This document shows, piece by piece, positions 1 to 9,191 of a stretch of DNA of 64,000 nucleotides (its first letter is position 1; each line of letters starts with the position of its first letter). The DNA is taken from assembly GCF_013410345.1 (NCBI RefSeq), contig NZ_JACCFJ010000001.1, positions 4,754,501 to 4,818,500 of the forward strand, written 5' to 3'. The notes under the pieces are model-generated. The model was not told the origin of the DNA, ran no database searches, and saw only the letters and a program-made list of their open reading frames with translations. This DNA comes from Saccharopolyspora hordei. Lineage in GTDB: Bacteria > Actinomycetota > Actinomycetes > Mycobacteriales > Pseudonocardiaceae. Made by a program: the position numbers and the translations under genes.

Positions 1-953
1 CCGACACCGAGTGGGTGCTGCACGCCGCTTCGCAGGACCTGCCGTGCCTGGCGGAGCTCGACCTGCGCCCGGCGAAGCTGTTCGACACCGAGCTGGCCGG
101 TCGGCTGGCGGGGTTCGAGCGCGTCTCGCTCGGCGCCCTCGTGGAGCGCATGCTCGGGTACCGGCTCGAGAAGGGGCACGGCGCCGCCGACTGGTCGCGC
201 CGCCCGCTGCCCGAGGACTGGCTGGTCTACGCGGCGCTCGACGTCGAACTGCTGGTCGCGCTGCGCGACGCGATGCACGACGAGCTGGTGCAGCAGGGCA
301 AGCTGGCGTGGGCGCTGGAGGAGTTCGAGGCGGTCCGCACCGCCGAACCCGCGCCCCCGCGCGACGAACCGTGGCGCCGCACCTCGGGCATCCACCGGGT
401 GCGCAACCCGCGGCAGCTGGCGGCGGTCCGCGCGCTCTGGCAGACCCGCGACAAGTTCGCCCGGGAACGCGACCTCGCCCCGGGCCGGGTGCTGCCCGAC
501 TCCTCGATCGTGCAGGCCGCGCAGGCCAACCCGAAGACGGAGGCCGACCTGGTCGCGCTGCCGGTCTTCGGTGGCCGACAGCAGCGGCGCCGGGCCTCGA
601 TGTGGTTGCAGGCGCTGCGGTCCGCGCGGCGCCTGAGCGACGACGAGCTGCCCGCGCCGTCCACCCCCAACGACGGCCCGCCACCGACCAACCGGTGGGC
701 CGACCGCGACCCGGACGCGGCCGCGCGGCTGGCCGCGGCCCGCGCGGCGCTGGCGGAGATCGCCGAGCGGCACCGGCTCCCGGTGGAGAACCTGCTGCTG
801 CCCGACCTGGTCCGGCGCACCTGCTGGACCCCGCCCGAGGACCGGAGCCTGGCGTCGGTGACCGCGCTGCTGCGCGAGAAGGGCGCCCGCGAGTGGCAGC
901 TCGAGCTGACGGCGGAGGCCATCACCAACGCCCTCCAGGCCACCGCGGGCTGA
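1..953 (+). CDS. Ribonuclease D-like 3'-5' exonuclease with HRDC domain, 5' end cut off
   Basis: The gene enters from the left edge. The reading frame begins at base 3 and 316 residues are visible. The first visible part is the DEDDy exonuclease fold: HAASQDLPCL matches the Exo II region with its catalytic Asp, and YAALDVELL matches the Exo III Y-x3-D motif. An HRDC domain follows at about residues 130-215, and a second HRDC-like helical stretch near the C-terminus contains PVENLLLPDLVRR. The family trims RNA 3' ends, mainly of stable RNAs. In M. tuberculosis a homologous gene also lies next to dxs1. Here fadA and fadB, the two-component genes and a small gene lie between them. The N-terminal Exo I motif is outside the window. 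Confidence 0.9.
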   Translation, partial: DTEWVLHAASQDLPCLAELDLRPAKLFDTELAGRLAGFERVSLGALVERMLGYRLEKGHGAADWSRRPLPEDWLVYAALDVELLVALRDAMHDELVQQGKLAWALEEFEAVRTAEPAPPRDEPWRRTSGIHRVRNPRQLAAVRALWQTRDKFARERDLAPGRVLPDSSIVQAAQANPKTEADLVALPVFGGRQQRRRASMWLQALRSARRLSDDELPAPSTPNDGPPPTNRWADRDPDAAARLAAARAALAEIAERHRLPVENLLLPDLVRRTCWTPPEDRSLASVTALLREKGAREWQLELTAEAITNALQATAG

Positions 954-1040
954 GCGCGGCGTGCGGCCGCGTGCCACGATCGGCACGGCCGGGACCGGCG
1001 AGATCAGCATGTGAGACACCCGACAGGGGTGGGCGTGTGG

Positions 1041-1085
1041 TTACCGGCGGGTAATGAGCGCTAGAGTTCGGTTACCGGCCGGTAA
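1041..1085. promoter_or_regulatory. Two tandem 14-bp palindromes upstream of fadA (putative operator)
   Basis: TTACCGGCGGGTAA (1041-1054) and TTACCGGCCGGTAA (1072-1085) share TTACC/GGTAA arms. Their centres are 31 bp apart, about three helical turns, so two repressor dimers could bind the same DNA face. A -10-like TAGAGT (1062-1067) lies between them. This geometry fits repression of fadAB by a TetR- or GntR-type regulator. The regulator is not encoded in the visible neighbourhood. Confidence 0.6.
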
Positions 1086-1138
1086 GTCCTCCGTGGGCCC
1101 GGCCGAGCACCATCCACCAAGCCAGTGAGGAGCACGCC

Positions 1139-2383
1139 GTGGCCGCACCTGCGTCGGCACCCGCCGACAGCCGCAGCCGCCCCGCGGTTCGGGACGTGGT
1201 CTTCGTCGACGGCGTACGCACGCCGTTCGGCAAGGCCGGTTCGAAGGGCATCTACGCCGAGACCCGCGCTGACGACCTGGTCGTCAAGGTCATCCGGGAG
1301 CTGCTGCGGCGGCACCCGGAGCTGCCGCCGGAGCGCATCGACGAGGTCGCCATCGCCGCCACCACCCAGACCGGTGACCAGGGCCTGACCATCGGCCGCA
1401 GCGCCGCGCTGCTGGCCGGGCTGCCCAAGTCGGTCCCCGGCTTCGCCATCGACCGGATGTGCGCGGGCGCGATGACCGCGGTGACCACGGTCTCCAGCGG
1501 CATCGCCTTCGGCGCCTACGACGTGGCGATCGCGGGCGGTGTCGAGCACATGGGCAACCACCCGATGGGTGAGGGCGTCGACCCGAACCCGCGCTTCGTG
1601 TCGGACAAGATCGTCGACCCGTCCGCGCTGGTCATGGGCTCGACCGCGGAGAACCTGCACGACCGCTTCCCGGCGCTGACCAAGGAGCGCACGGACGCCT
1701 ACGCGGCCCTGAGCCAGCAGCGCTACGACGAGGCGCTGAAGGCCGGCAAGATCACCCCGGACCTGGTCCCGGTGTCCACCCGTTCTTCGGAGAACGGCTG
1801 GGGCCTGGCCACCACCGACGAGCCGCCGCGCCCGGGCACCACGGTCGAGGCGCTCAGCGGCCTCAAGACGCCGTTCCGCCCGCACGGCCGGGTCACGCCG
1901 GGCAACGCCGCGGGTCTCAACGACGGCGCCACCGGCTGCCTGCTGGCCGACGCCTCCACCGCCGCCGAGCTGGGCCTGCCGGTCGGCATGCGGCTGGTCG
2001 GCTACGCCTTCGCCGGCGTCGAGCCGGAGGTCATGGGCGTCGGACCGGTGCCGGCCACCGAGAAGGCGCTGGAGCGCGCCGGCCTGAGCATCGACGACAT
2101 CGGCCTGTTCGAGATCAACGAGGCGTTCGCGGTCCAGGTGCTGGCCTTCCTGGAGCACTTCGGCATCGCCGACGACGACCCGCGGGTCAACCCGTGGGGC
2201 GGCGCCATCGCCTGCGGCCACCCGCTGGCCTCCTCCGGCGTGCGGCTGATGACGCAGCTGTCCCGCCACTTCGCCGAGCACCCCGAGGTCCGCTACGGCA
2301 TCACGACCATGTGCATCGGCTTCGGCATGGGCGGCACGGTCATCTGGGAGAACCCGAACTACAACGCTGGAGGCGAGCAGTGA
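1139..2383 (+). CDS. fadA: Acetyl-CoA C-acyltransferase (3-ketoacyl-CoA thiolase) FadA
   Basis: The 414-aa product is a thiolase catalysing the last, thiolytic step of fatty-acid beta-oxidation. The nucleophilic cysteine lies in DRMCAGAMTA (Cys108). C-terminal signatures are NEAFAVQVLA, the GHP histidine in ACGHPLASSG, and the second catalytic cysteine in TTMCIGFGMGG. Length is normal for the family. The GTG start at 1139 is preceded by GAGGAG at 1127-1132. The stop overlaps the fadB start in GTGA, so the two subunits are translationally coupled as the trifunctional-type FadAB complex. A pair of palindromes upstream suggests repression in the absence of a fatty acyl ligand (inference). Confidence 0.95.
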   Translation: MAAPASAPADSRSRPAVRDVVFVDGVRTPFGKAGSKGIYAETRADDLVVKVIRELLRRHPELPPERIDEVAIAATTQTGDQGLTIGRSAALLAGLPKSVPGFAIDRMCAGAMTAVTTVSSGIAFGAYDVAIAGGVEHMGNHPMGEGVDPNPRFVSDKIVDPSALVMGSTAENLHDRFPALTKERTDAYAALSQQRYDEALKAGKITPDLVPVSTRSSENGWGLATTDEPPRPGTTVEALSGLKTPFRPHGRVTPGNAAGLNDGATGCLLADASTAAELGLPVGMRLVGYAFAGVEPEVMGVGPVPATEKALERAGLSIDDIGLFEINEAFAVQVLAFLEHFGIADDDPRVNPWGGAIACGHPLASSGVRLMTQLSRHFAEHPEVRYGITTMCIGFGMGGTVIWENPNYNAGGEQ

Positions 2384-4476
2384 CCGATCCCGCCACGCTG
2401 TTCCCGGACGAGGTGGTCACCCAGGCGCGCACCCGCCTCGTGGACGTCCCCGGCCTGTCCGGCAAGCTCGCGCTGATCACCCTCGACAACGGCCACGACC
2501 ACACCCGGCCGTCCACCTTCGGCCCGGGCGGCCTGCAGAGCCTGAACGCCGCGCTGGACGAGGCCTTCGCCGCTGAGCCCGCGGCCATCGCGGTGACCGG
2601 CAAGCCGTTCATCTTCGCCGTCGGCGCCGACCTGTCCGGCATCGGCCGGATCACCGAGCGGGAGCAGGCGCGCCAGATCGCCCAGACCGGGCACGACGTG
2701 TTCCGCCGCCTGACCGAGTCGAAGGTCCCGACCTTCGCGTTCGTCAACGGCGCGGCGCTCGGCGGTGGCCTGGAGCTGGCGCTGTCCTGCCACTACCGGA
2801 CGGTGTCGAAGTCGGCGGGCATGGTCGCGTTCCCGGAGTGCTTCCTGGGCCTGTTCCCGGGCTGGGGCGGCACCCAGCTGCTGCCGAACCTGATCGGCCC
2901 GGACGCGGCGGTCACCGTGATCCTGGAGAACGCGCTCAGCCAGAACAAGATGCTCAACCCGAAGAAGGCCCACGAGCTGGGCATCTTCGACGAGCTGCTG
3001 GACAGCCCCGACTTCCTCGAGGAGTCGATCCGCTGGGCGGTCCGCGTGGTCAACGGCGAGCACACCGTGTCGCGCCCGGAGATCGACCGCGGCAAGGGCT
3101 GGGACGACGCGGTGGCCCGCGCCAAGGCCATCGCCGAGTCCCGCACGCACGGCGCCTCCCCGGGCGTGACCAAGGCCGTCGAGCTCATCGAGCTGGCCCG
3201 CGGCAACGACCTCGACGCCGGCTACGCGGCCGAGACCGAGGCGCTGGCCGACGCGCTGATGACCGACGAGCTGCGCGCCGGGCTGTACTCGTTCGACCTG
3301 ACCCAGAAGCGCGCCAAGCGGCCGGCCGGTGCGCCGGACAAGTCGCTGGCCCGCGACGTCAAGAAGGTCGGCGTGGTCGGCGCCGGGCTGATGGCCGGCC
3401 AGCTGGCGCTGCTGTTCGTGCGCCGCCTGGAGGTGCCGGTGGTCATCACCGACATCGACCAGGAGCGCATCGACCGCGGTGTCGGCTACATCCACGGCGA
3501 GATCGACAAGCTGGCCGCCAAGGGCCGGCTGTCGCCGGACGCGGTGAACAAGCTCAAGGGCCTGGTCCAGGGCTCGCTGGACAAGGCCGCGTTCGCCGAC
3601 GCCGACTTCGTCATCGAGGCCGTCTTCGAGGAGATGTCGGTCAAGCAGAAGGTGTTCGCCGAGCTGGAGGAGCACGTCTCCCCCGAGGCGATCCTGGCGA
3701 CCAACACCTCCTCGCTGTCCATCACCGAGATGGCCTCCAAGCTCCAGCACCCGGAGCGGGTCGTCGGCTTCCACTTCTTCAACCCGGTCGCGGTCCTGCC
3801 GCTGCTGGAGGTGGTGCGCGGCGAGCGGACCGACGACGCGGCGCTGGCCACCGCCTTCAAGGTCGGCAAGAAGCTGAAGAAGTCCTGCGTGCTGGTCAAG
3901 GACGCCCCGGCGTTCGTGGTCAACCGGCTGCTGACCCGCTTCATGGGCGAGGTCATCGCCACCGTCGACGAGGGCACGCCGTTCGAGGTGGCTGACGGCG
4001 CCCTGGAGCCGCTGGGCCTGCCGATGACCCCGATGGTGCTGCTGCAGCTGGTCGGCCCGGCGGTCGCCCAGCACGTCAACGAGACGATGCACGCGGCCTA
4101 CCCGGACCGGTTCGGGCTCAGCGACAACATGCAGCGGTTCGTCGACGCGGGCAAGACCGCGGTGTGGACCACCGACGAGTCCGGCAAGCAGGTGGTGGAC
4201 CCCGAGGTCGCGGAGCTGTGGAAGCAGGGCGACAAGCCCTCCACCGCGGAGCAGGTCCGCGAGCGGGCGCTGCACGCGCTGGCCGAGGAGATCCGGATCA
4301 TGCTCGAGGAGGGCGTGGTCGCCGAGCCGCAGGACATCGACCTGTGCATGCTCCTCGGCGCGGGCTGGCCGTTCTGGCTGGGCGGCATCACGCCGTACCT
4401 GGACCGGGCGGGCATCTCGGAGAAGGTCAACGGCAAGCGCTTCCTCGACCCGGGCGTGGCTTCGGTCCCCGCCTGA
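2380..4476 (+). CDS. fadB: Fatty-acid oxidation multifunctional protein FadB (enoyl-CoA hydratase / 3-hydroxyacyl-CoA dehydrogenase)
   Basis: The 698-aa protein hydrates enoyl-CoA and oxidises 3-hydroxyacyl-CoA, feeding FadA. Residues 1-300 form a crotonase fold with the oxyanion-hole segments GADLSGI and GAALGGGLELAL. From about residue 328 there is an NAD-binding Rossmann fold, GVVGAGLMAG, where the usual GxGxMG reads GAGLMAG. The dehydrogenase core follows with NTSSLSITEM and FHFFNPV. The C-terminal dehydrogenase domain includes FVVNRLLTRF. The GTG at 2380 was chosen because GGAGG at 2369-2373 precedes it. It overlaps the fadA stop by 4 bp. A strong hairpin follows at 4492-4523. Confidence 0.95.
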   Translation: MTDPATLFPDEVVTQARTRLVDVPGLSGKLALITLDNGHDHTRPSTFGPGGLQSLNAALDEAFAAEPAAIAVTGKPFIFAVGADLSGIGRITEREQARQIAQTGHDVFRRLTESKVPTFAFVNGAALGGGLELALSCHYRTVSKSAGMVAFPECFLGLFPGWGGTQLLPNLIGPDAAVTVILENALSQNKMLNPKKAHELGIFDELLDSPDFLEESIRWAVRVVNGEHTVSRPEIDRGKGWDDAVARAKAIAESRTHGASPGVTKAVELIELARGNDLDAGYAAETEALADALMTDELRAGLYSFDLTQKRAKRPAGAPDKSLARDVKKVGVVGAGLMAGQLALLFVRRLEVPVVITDIDQERIDRGVGYIHGEIDKLAAKGRLSPDAVNKLKGLVQGSLDKAAFADADFVIEAVFEEMSVKQKVFAELEEHVSPEAILATNTSSLSITEMASKLQHPERVVGFHFFNPVAVLPLLEVVRGERTDDAALATAFKVGKKLKKSCVLVKDAPAFVVNRLLTRFMGEVIATVDEGTPFEVADGALEPLGLPMTPMVLLQLVGPAVAQHVNETMHAAYPDRFGLSDNMQRFVDAGKTAVWTTDESGKQVVDPEVAELWKQGDKPSTAEQVRERALHALAEEIRIMLEEGVVAEPQDIDLCMLLGAGWPFWLGGITPYLDRAGISEKVNGKRFLDPGVASVPA

Positions 4477-4491
4477 TCGACGGTCGCCGCA

Positions 4492-4523
4492 GCGGGGCCG
4501 GGACGCACGCGTCCCGGCCCCGC
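4492..4523 (+). terminator. Hairpin terminator after fadB
   Basis: Perfect inverted repeat of about 14 bp, GCGGGGCCGGGACG paired with CGTCCCGGCCCCGC, with a four-base loop. It lies 15 bp after the fadB stop. The flank is pyrimidine-rich (TCCTTCCTCG) but has no long T-run, as is usual for GC-rich actinobacteria. Confidence 0.75.
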
Positions 4524-4554
4524 TCCTTCCTCGTGTGGGGGCAGTTCTACCGTC

Positions 4555-4932
4555 GTGCTCGTGACGCGGCTGGGTACGGGACGGGGGAGCGACGGCACCG
4601 GGTCTGTCCACTCCGGACGTTGGCGCGCACGGGCCCGCCTGGTGGCGGCGGTGGTCGGCGCGGCCGTCTGCGTCGTGCTCGACCTCGGCGCCGCCTACGC
4701 GGTCGCCTCGTCGTTCTCGATGAGCCCCGGTGGCGCGTGGGACGACGACGTGCTCACCGCGGTCCAGGTGAGCGCGTGCGCGGGCGGTGCGCTCGCCGTG
4801 CTCGGCGGGGCGGTCCGGGCCGTCCCGGTGGCGCGCGGCCGGCTGCGGTGGTGGTCGTTGCTGCTCCCCGCCGTCCTGGTGGCGCTCGCGGTCCTGCGCT
4901 TCGTCTGGGTCGACCTCAGCTACCCGACGTGA
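4555..4932 (+). CDS. Small hypothetical membrane protein
   Basis: The 125-residue protein has three likely membrane segments (about residues 28-52, 66-90 and 100-120) after a basic N-terminus rich in Arg. No recognised family. GTG starts at 4555 and 4561 are both possible, and the ribosome site is weak (GTGGGGG at about 4535-4541). It ends only 3 bp from the convergent histidine kinase gene, so some antisense overlap of transcripts is likely. High third-position GC and clear hydrophobic segments support coding, but no function can be assigned. Confidence 0.6.
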   Translation: MLVTRLGTGRGSDGTGSVHSGRWRARARLVAAVVGAAVCVVLDLGAAYAVASSFSMSPGGAWDDDVLTAVQVSACAGGALAVLGGAVRAVPVARGRLRWWSLLLPAVLVALAVLRFVWVDLSYPT

Positions 4933-4935
4933 CCC

Positions 4936-6081
4936 TCACGGCGCGGCGGGGAGGCGCACGGTCACCGCGAGGCCGCCGGTGGGCAGGGCCTCCGCGTCGA
5001 CCTTGCCGTGGTGGGCCTCCGTGGCCGCGCGGACGATCGACAGGCCCAGGCCCGCTCCGCTGCGGGCGGTGCGCTCCACGCCCGCCCGGCGGAACGGTTC
5101 GAACAGGCCCTCCACCTGCTCGGGTGGGACCCGCGGGCCGGAGGAGGCCACCCGCAGCGTCGTCCACCGCGGATCGCTGCCGACGGTGATCTCCACCCAG
5201 CCGCCGTCGGTGTTGTGCCGCACCGCGTTCTCCAGCAGGTTGCCCGCCACCCGCTCCAGCAGCGCCGGGTCGCCCACCACGAACGCCGGTTCGCCGCTGC
5301 ACGTGACGCGCAACCCGCGCTGGCGGACCTCCGGCCGCACCGGGCGCAGCGCCCGTCCGACCACCTCGGTGAGGTCCACCGGCTCGCGCACCGCCAGCTC
5401 GACGCCTTCCGTGCGCGCCAGCAGCAGCAGCGACTCCACCAGGCGCTCCGCGCGGGCCGTGGCCTCCCGCACCACCTCGGCCATCCGGCGCAGCTCCGCC
5501 TCGTCGGCGTTCGGGTCGGACAGCGTGACCTCGAGCTCCGTGCGGATCACCGACAGCGGGGTGCGCAGCTCGTGGCTGGCGTTGGCGACGAAGCGGCGCT
5601 GGGCGTCGAAGGCGGCCTGCAACCGGTCGAGCATCTCGTCGAAGGTGTCCGCCAGGCGCGCCACCTCGTCGCGGGGACCGCTCAGCGCGATCCGCTCGTC
5701 CAGCGACTCCGCGGAGAGCCGCCGCGCGGTCGCGGTCACCTCGTGCAGCGGGCGCAGCACCCGGCCGGCCGCCGTCCACGCCAGCAGCGCCGCGGCCAGC
5801 ACCACCGCCACGAACGCCCCGCCGCCGACGAGGAGCACCTGCTGCCGCGCCGAGTCGCGCAGCGCCTCCCCCAGCAGCTCCGCGGGCACGTCCACGCCGT
5901 GCACCCGCACCAGCGTGCCGTCCGGCAGCCGCGGCACCGCGGCCACCACGTTGCCCACCAGCACCCAGCCCAGCCACAGCAGCAGGGCGCTGACCACCGC
6001 GACCAGCCCCGTCGCCAGCAGCGTCAGCCGGAGCCGGAGACCGGGCCCGCGACGGGAGAACCCCCGGGCAGCCGTGCGCAC
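4936..6081 (-). CDS. Sensor histidine kinase (HAMP, HisKA, HATPase)
   Basis: The 381-aa inner-membrane kinase has membrane segments at about residues 17-42 and 83-104 enclosing a short extracytoplasmic loop of about 40 residues. HAMP follows at about 105-155. The dimerisation helix has the phospho-accepting His170 in NASHELRTPL. The ATPase domain has the N-box NLLENAVRHN and a G-box GAGLGLSIV. The tiny sensor loop suggests it detects membrane state or an accessory protein rather than a large ligand. The gene starts 4 bp after the response regulator stop, so it is the second gene of a two-gene operon. Its signal is unknown. Confidence 0.93.
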   Translation of the reverse strand: MRTAARGFSRRGPGLRLRLTLLATGLVAVVSALLLWLGWVLVGNVVAAVPRLPDGTLVRVHGVDVPAELLGEALRDSARQQVLLVGGGAFVAVVLAAALLAWTAAGRVLRPLHEVTATARRLSAESLDERIALSGPRDEVARLADTFDEMLDRLQAAFDAQRRFVANASHELRTPLSVIRTELEVTLSDPNADEAELRRMAEVVREATARAERLVESLLLLARTEGVELAVREPVDLTEVVGRALRPVRPEVRQRGLRVTCSGEPAFVVGDPALLERVAGNLLENAVRHNTDGGWVEITVGSDPRWTTLRVASSGPRVPPEQVEGLFEPFRRAGVERTARSGAGLGLSIVRAATEAHHGKVDAEALPTGGLAVTVRLPAAP

Positions 6082-6085
6082 CAGC

Positions 6086-6772
6086 TCAGCCTCGGGCGTG
6101 CTCGGCGCGGCCGGCCGACGGCACCCGGTAGCCGGAGCCGACCACCGTCTCGATGATGCCCGGCTCCCCCAGCTTCTTGCGCAAGGTCATCATGGTGACC
6201 CGCACCGTCGTGGTGAACGGGTCGGCGTTCTCGTCCCAGACCCGCTCCAGCAGCTCCTCGGAGCTCACCACCGCACCCCCGGCCGACAGCAGGACCTCCA
6301 GGACGCCGAACTCCTTGCGGGTCAGCTCGATCTCGCCGTCGCTGCGGCGGACCGTGCGCCGCGCCGGGTCCAGCTCCAGGTCCTCCGCGGTGAGCAGCGG
6401 CGGCTGGGCGGGTGTGGCGCGCCGCCCGAGCGCGCGCACGCGGGCGACCAGCTCGGCGAAGGCGAACGGCTTGGCCAGGTAGTCGTCGGCGCCCAGCGAC
6501 AACCCGGCGACGCGGTCGGCCACCGTGCCGCTCGCGGTGAGCATGAGCACCCGCGTCAGCTCACCCGAGCTGATCAGCTGCCGGCACAGCTCGTCACCGG
6601 ACATGCCGGGCAGGTCCCGGTCGAGCACCACCACGTCGTAGCGGGTGATCGACGCCTTCTCCTGGCCGCTCTCGCCGTCGTAGGCGACGTCCACGGCCAT
6701 GCCGTCCCGGCGCAGGCCACGAGCGATCGCGTCGGCCAGCGGCTTCTCGTCCTCGACCACCAGGATTCGCAC
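6086..6772 (-). CDS. OmpR-family response regulator
   Basis: The 228-aa regulator has a receiver domain with acidic residues VVEDE near the N-terminus, phosphoacceptor Asp51 in VVLDRDLPG and the conserved Lys in LAKPFAF. A C-terminal winged-helix DNA-binding domain includes LTRKEFGVLEVLL and the wing GSGYRV. The GTG at 6772 matches the family N-terminus (VRILVVEDE). A GTG 18 bp further upstream is in frame but would add six atypical residues. It is paired with the kinase immediately downstream. Targets are not evident. dxs lies just downstream of nothing shared: it is transcribed on the same strand and ends at 6898, upstream of this gene. Confidence 0.93.
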   Translation of the reverse strand: MRILVVEDEKPLADAIARGLRRDGMAVDVAYDGESGQEKASITRYDVVVLDRDLPGMSGDELCRQLISSGELTRVLMLTASGTVADRVAGLSLGADDYLAKPFAFAELVARVRALGRRATPAQPPLLTAEDLELDPARRTVRRSDGEIELTRKEFGVLEVLLSAGGAVVSSEELLERVWDENADPFTTTVRVTMMTLRKKLGEPGIIETVVGSGYRVPSAGRAEHARG

Positions 6773-6897
6773 GCACCCACCCTGCCACAACGACCAGACC
6801 GGGAACTCCCGGTGCGATCACGAGTCGGCGGGTCACCCGGTCCTCGCCCACCCGTCGGTGTGCCGGGCACCGACGGCACGTCGCGTGGAGCCGGGGA

Positions 6898-8823
6898 TCA
6901 GCCGTTGGCGGCGGGGCGCTCGGGGTCCGCGGCGACGCGCAGCGGCACGCGGGGCCCGCCGAACTTGGCCAGCCAGCCGGTGATGCGGTCGGCGATGTCC
7001 TCCTCGGTGAGACCGAGGTCGGCCAGCACCTCGTCGCGCGAGGCGTGGTCCAGGAACTCGTTCGGCACCGCCAGGTCGCGCAGCGGCACGTCCAGCTCGG
7101 CGTCGCGCAGCGCGGCGGCCAGCGCCCAGCCGAAACCGCCGTGCCGGCCGCAGTCCTCCAGGGTGACCACCAGCCGGTGCCGGGCGGCCAGCTCGACCAC
7201 CTGCTCCGGGACCGGCAGCACCCAGCGCGGGTCCACCACGGTGACGTCGACGCCCTGCTCGGCGAGCCGCTCGGCCGCCGACACCGCCAGCCGGCCGAAC
7301 GCGCCCACCGCGACCAGCAGCACGTCGCCCTGGCCGCGCCGCAGCACGTCCACGCCGCCGACGCGCTCGACCGCGGGCACCTCCTCGATCACCGAGCCCT
7401 TGGAGAAGCGCACCACGGTCGGGCCGTCGTCGACGGCGACCGCCTCGCGCAGCTCCTCGCGCAGCGTCACCGCGTCCCGCGGCGCGGCGACCCGGATGCC
7501 CGGGACCACGCCCAGGATCGACAGGTCCCACATGCCGTTGTGGCTGGCCCCGTCGTCGCCGGTGATGCCGGAGCGGTCCAGGGTCACCGTGACCGGCTGC
7601 TTGTGCAGCGCGACGTCCATGAGCAGCTGGTCGAACGCGCGGTTGAGGAACGTCGAGTACACCGCGAACACCGGGTGCAGCCCGCCCATCGCCAGCCCGG
7701 CCGCCGAGGTCATGCCGTGTTGCTCGGCGATGCCGACGTCGAAGCAGCGGTCCGGGTAGGCCTCGCCGAACTTGCGCAGGCCGGTGGGCCCGAGCATCGC
7801 GGCGGTGATGGCGACCACGTCGGGCCGCTCCGCGCCGATCTTGACCAGCTCGTCGGCGTAGACGTCGGTCCAGCTCTTCGGGGCCGGCTTGGTCGGCACG
7901 CCGGTCTCCGGGTCGATGACCTTGACCTGGTGCATCAGCTCGGCCTGGTCGTTCTCGGCCGGGGCGAAGCCGTTGCCCTTGCGGGTCACCGCGTGCACGA
8001 TCACCGGCCCGCCGAAGGACTTGGCCATCTGCAGCGCGTGCTCCATCGCGCGCAGGTCGTGGCCGTCCACCGGGCCGAGGTACTTGATGCCCAGGTCGGA
8101 GAACATCACCTGGGGCGCGATGGCGTCCTTGATGCCGCTCTTGGCGGCGTGCAGACCGGTGTAGAGCGAGCGTCCCACCACCGGCAGGTTGCGCAGCGTG
8201 CGGCGACCGCTCTCCAGGGCCTTCTCGTAGCTGGGGTTCAGCCGCAGCGCCGCGAGGTGCTCGGCCAGGCCGCCGATGGTCGGCGCGTAGGACCGGCCGT
8301 TGTCGTTGACCACGATCACCACCGGGCGCTCCTGGTCGGCGGCGATGTTGTTCAGCGCCTCCCAGCACATCCCGCCGGTGAGCGCGCCGTCGCCGACGAT
8401 CGCCACCGCGTGCCGCTTCTCGCCACGCAGCTGGAACGCGCGCGCCATGCCGTCGGCGTAGGACAGCGCGGTCGAGGCGTGGCTGTTCTCCACGTGGTCG
8501 TGCTCGCTCTCGGCGCGCGACGGGTAGCCGGAGAGGCCGTTCCGCTTGCGCAGCCGGTCGAAGCCGTCCTGCCGACCAGTGATGATCTTGTGCACGTAGG
8601 CCTGGTGGCCGGTGTCGAACACGATCGAGTCGCGCGGTGAGTCGAACACCCGGTGCACGGCCAGGGTCAGCTCCACCGCTCCCAGGTTCGGCCCCAGGTG
8701 GCCACCGGTGCGCGAGACCTTCTCGATCAGGAACCGCCTGATCTCGTCAGCCAGTTGCGCCAGCTCAGCGTGCTTCAGACGCCTGACGTCGGCGGGACTG
8801 CGCACGGACCCCAGCAGCGTCAC
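6898..8823 (-). CDS. dxs: 1-deoxy-D-xylulose-5-phosphate synthase
   Basis: The 641-aa thiamine-diphosphate enzyme condenses pyruvate and glyceraldehyde-3-phosphate, the first step of the MEP isoprenoid pathway. The N-terminal ThDP domain contains GGHLGPNLG, the metal/ThDP motif [16 protein letters not shown], and the substrate-region histidines in [12 protein letters not shown]. The transketolase-like pyrimidine domain carries the catalytic Glu in [10 protein letters not shown] transketolase C-terminal domain ends the protein. Length is normal. The GTG start at 8823 has GGTGGAG just upstream. It is the dxs1 equivalent of the mycobacterial block. A TAGACT element on the minus strand (8916-8921) is a possible -10. 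Confidence 0.96.
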   Translation of the reverse strand: MTLLGSVRSPADVRRLKHAELAQLADEIRRFLIEKVSRTGGHLGPNLGAVELTLAVHRVFDSPRDSIVFDTGHQAYVHKIITGRQDGFDRLRKRNGLSGYPSRAESEHDHVENSHASTALSYADGMARAFQLRGEKRHAVAIVGDGALTGGMCWEALNNIAADQERPVVIVVNDNGRSYAPTIGGLAEHLAALRLNPSYEKALESGRRTLRNLPVVGRSLYTGLHAAKSGIKDAIAPQVMFSDLGIKYLGPVDGHDLRAMEHALQMAKSFGGPVIVHAVTRKGNGFAPAENDQAELMHQVKVIDPETGVPTKPAPKSWTDVYADELVKIGAERPDVVAITAAMLGPTGLRKFGEAYPDRCFDVGIAEQHGMTSAAGLAMGGLHPVFAVYSTFLNRAFDQLLMDVALHKQPVTVTLDRSGITGDDGASHNGMWDLSILGVVPGIRVAAPRDAVTLREELREAVAVDDGPTVVRFSKGSVIEEVPAVERVGGVDVLRRGQGDVLLVAVGAFGRLAVSAAERLAEQGVDVTVVDPRWVLPVPEQVVELAARHRLVVTLEDCGRHGGFGWALAAALRDAELDVPLRDLAVPNEFLDHASRDEVLADLGLTEEDIADRITGWLAKFGGPRVPLRVAADPERPAANG

Positions 8824-9167
8824 CGCTCCACCTCACTCATCGTGCTGGTCGGGTTCTCCCGCATGCCGGGCGCCCAGCTGGCTGCCTGGGCTCCGCCGCG
8901 ATGCATGGTGCGACCAGTCTACGGAGCGGGCTGCTGGACGCCCGGTGCGGTGTGCACGGCCTCCCGACGCAGAGTCGGCTGCTCACAACGGCCGAACACG
9001 GCTGAGCCGAACGGCCGCGGACACCCGTCCCCCGGCGCTCTGAGCGGCCCGGAGACCGGGTCGGCAGGGACGGTGACCCCCGCCATGCGCAGGGTCGACG
9101 CGGCCGAGCGGCAGCGGCGGGAGATCACCGGCCGGCGCCGCGCAAGATCATTGTGGGGATCATCACG
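8824..9167. other. Intergenic region upstream of dxs
   Basis: No credible gene was found in either strand. The part nearest dxs carries its ribosome site and a possible -10 (minus-strand TAGACT at 8916-8921) without a recognisable -35. The rest, up to the terminator at 9168, shows no repeat or conserved motif that I recognise. Confidence 0.4.
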
Positions 9168-9187
9168 GGGCCCGGGACGCCGGGCCC
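9168..9187 (-). terminator. Hairpin after the tandem membrane-protein genes
   Basis: GGGCCCGG (9168-9175) pairs with CCGGGCCC (9180-9187) around a 4-base loop. It lies 4 bp beyond the stop of the minus-strand gene ending at 9192. Modest stem and no T-run. Confidence 0.45.
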
Positions 9188-9191
9188 GGCC

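Noticed and set aside
2359..4611. 750-aa minus-strand open frame across fadB
   Set aside because: An antisense shadow caused by high third-position GC. Its product is a low-complexity Arg/Gly/Leu/His string without domains, and fadB on the plus strand is unambiguous.
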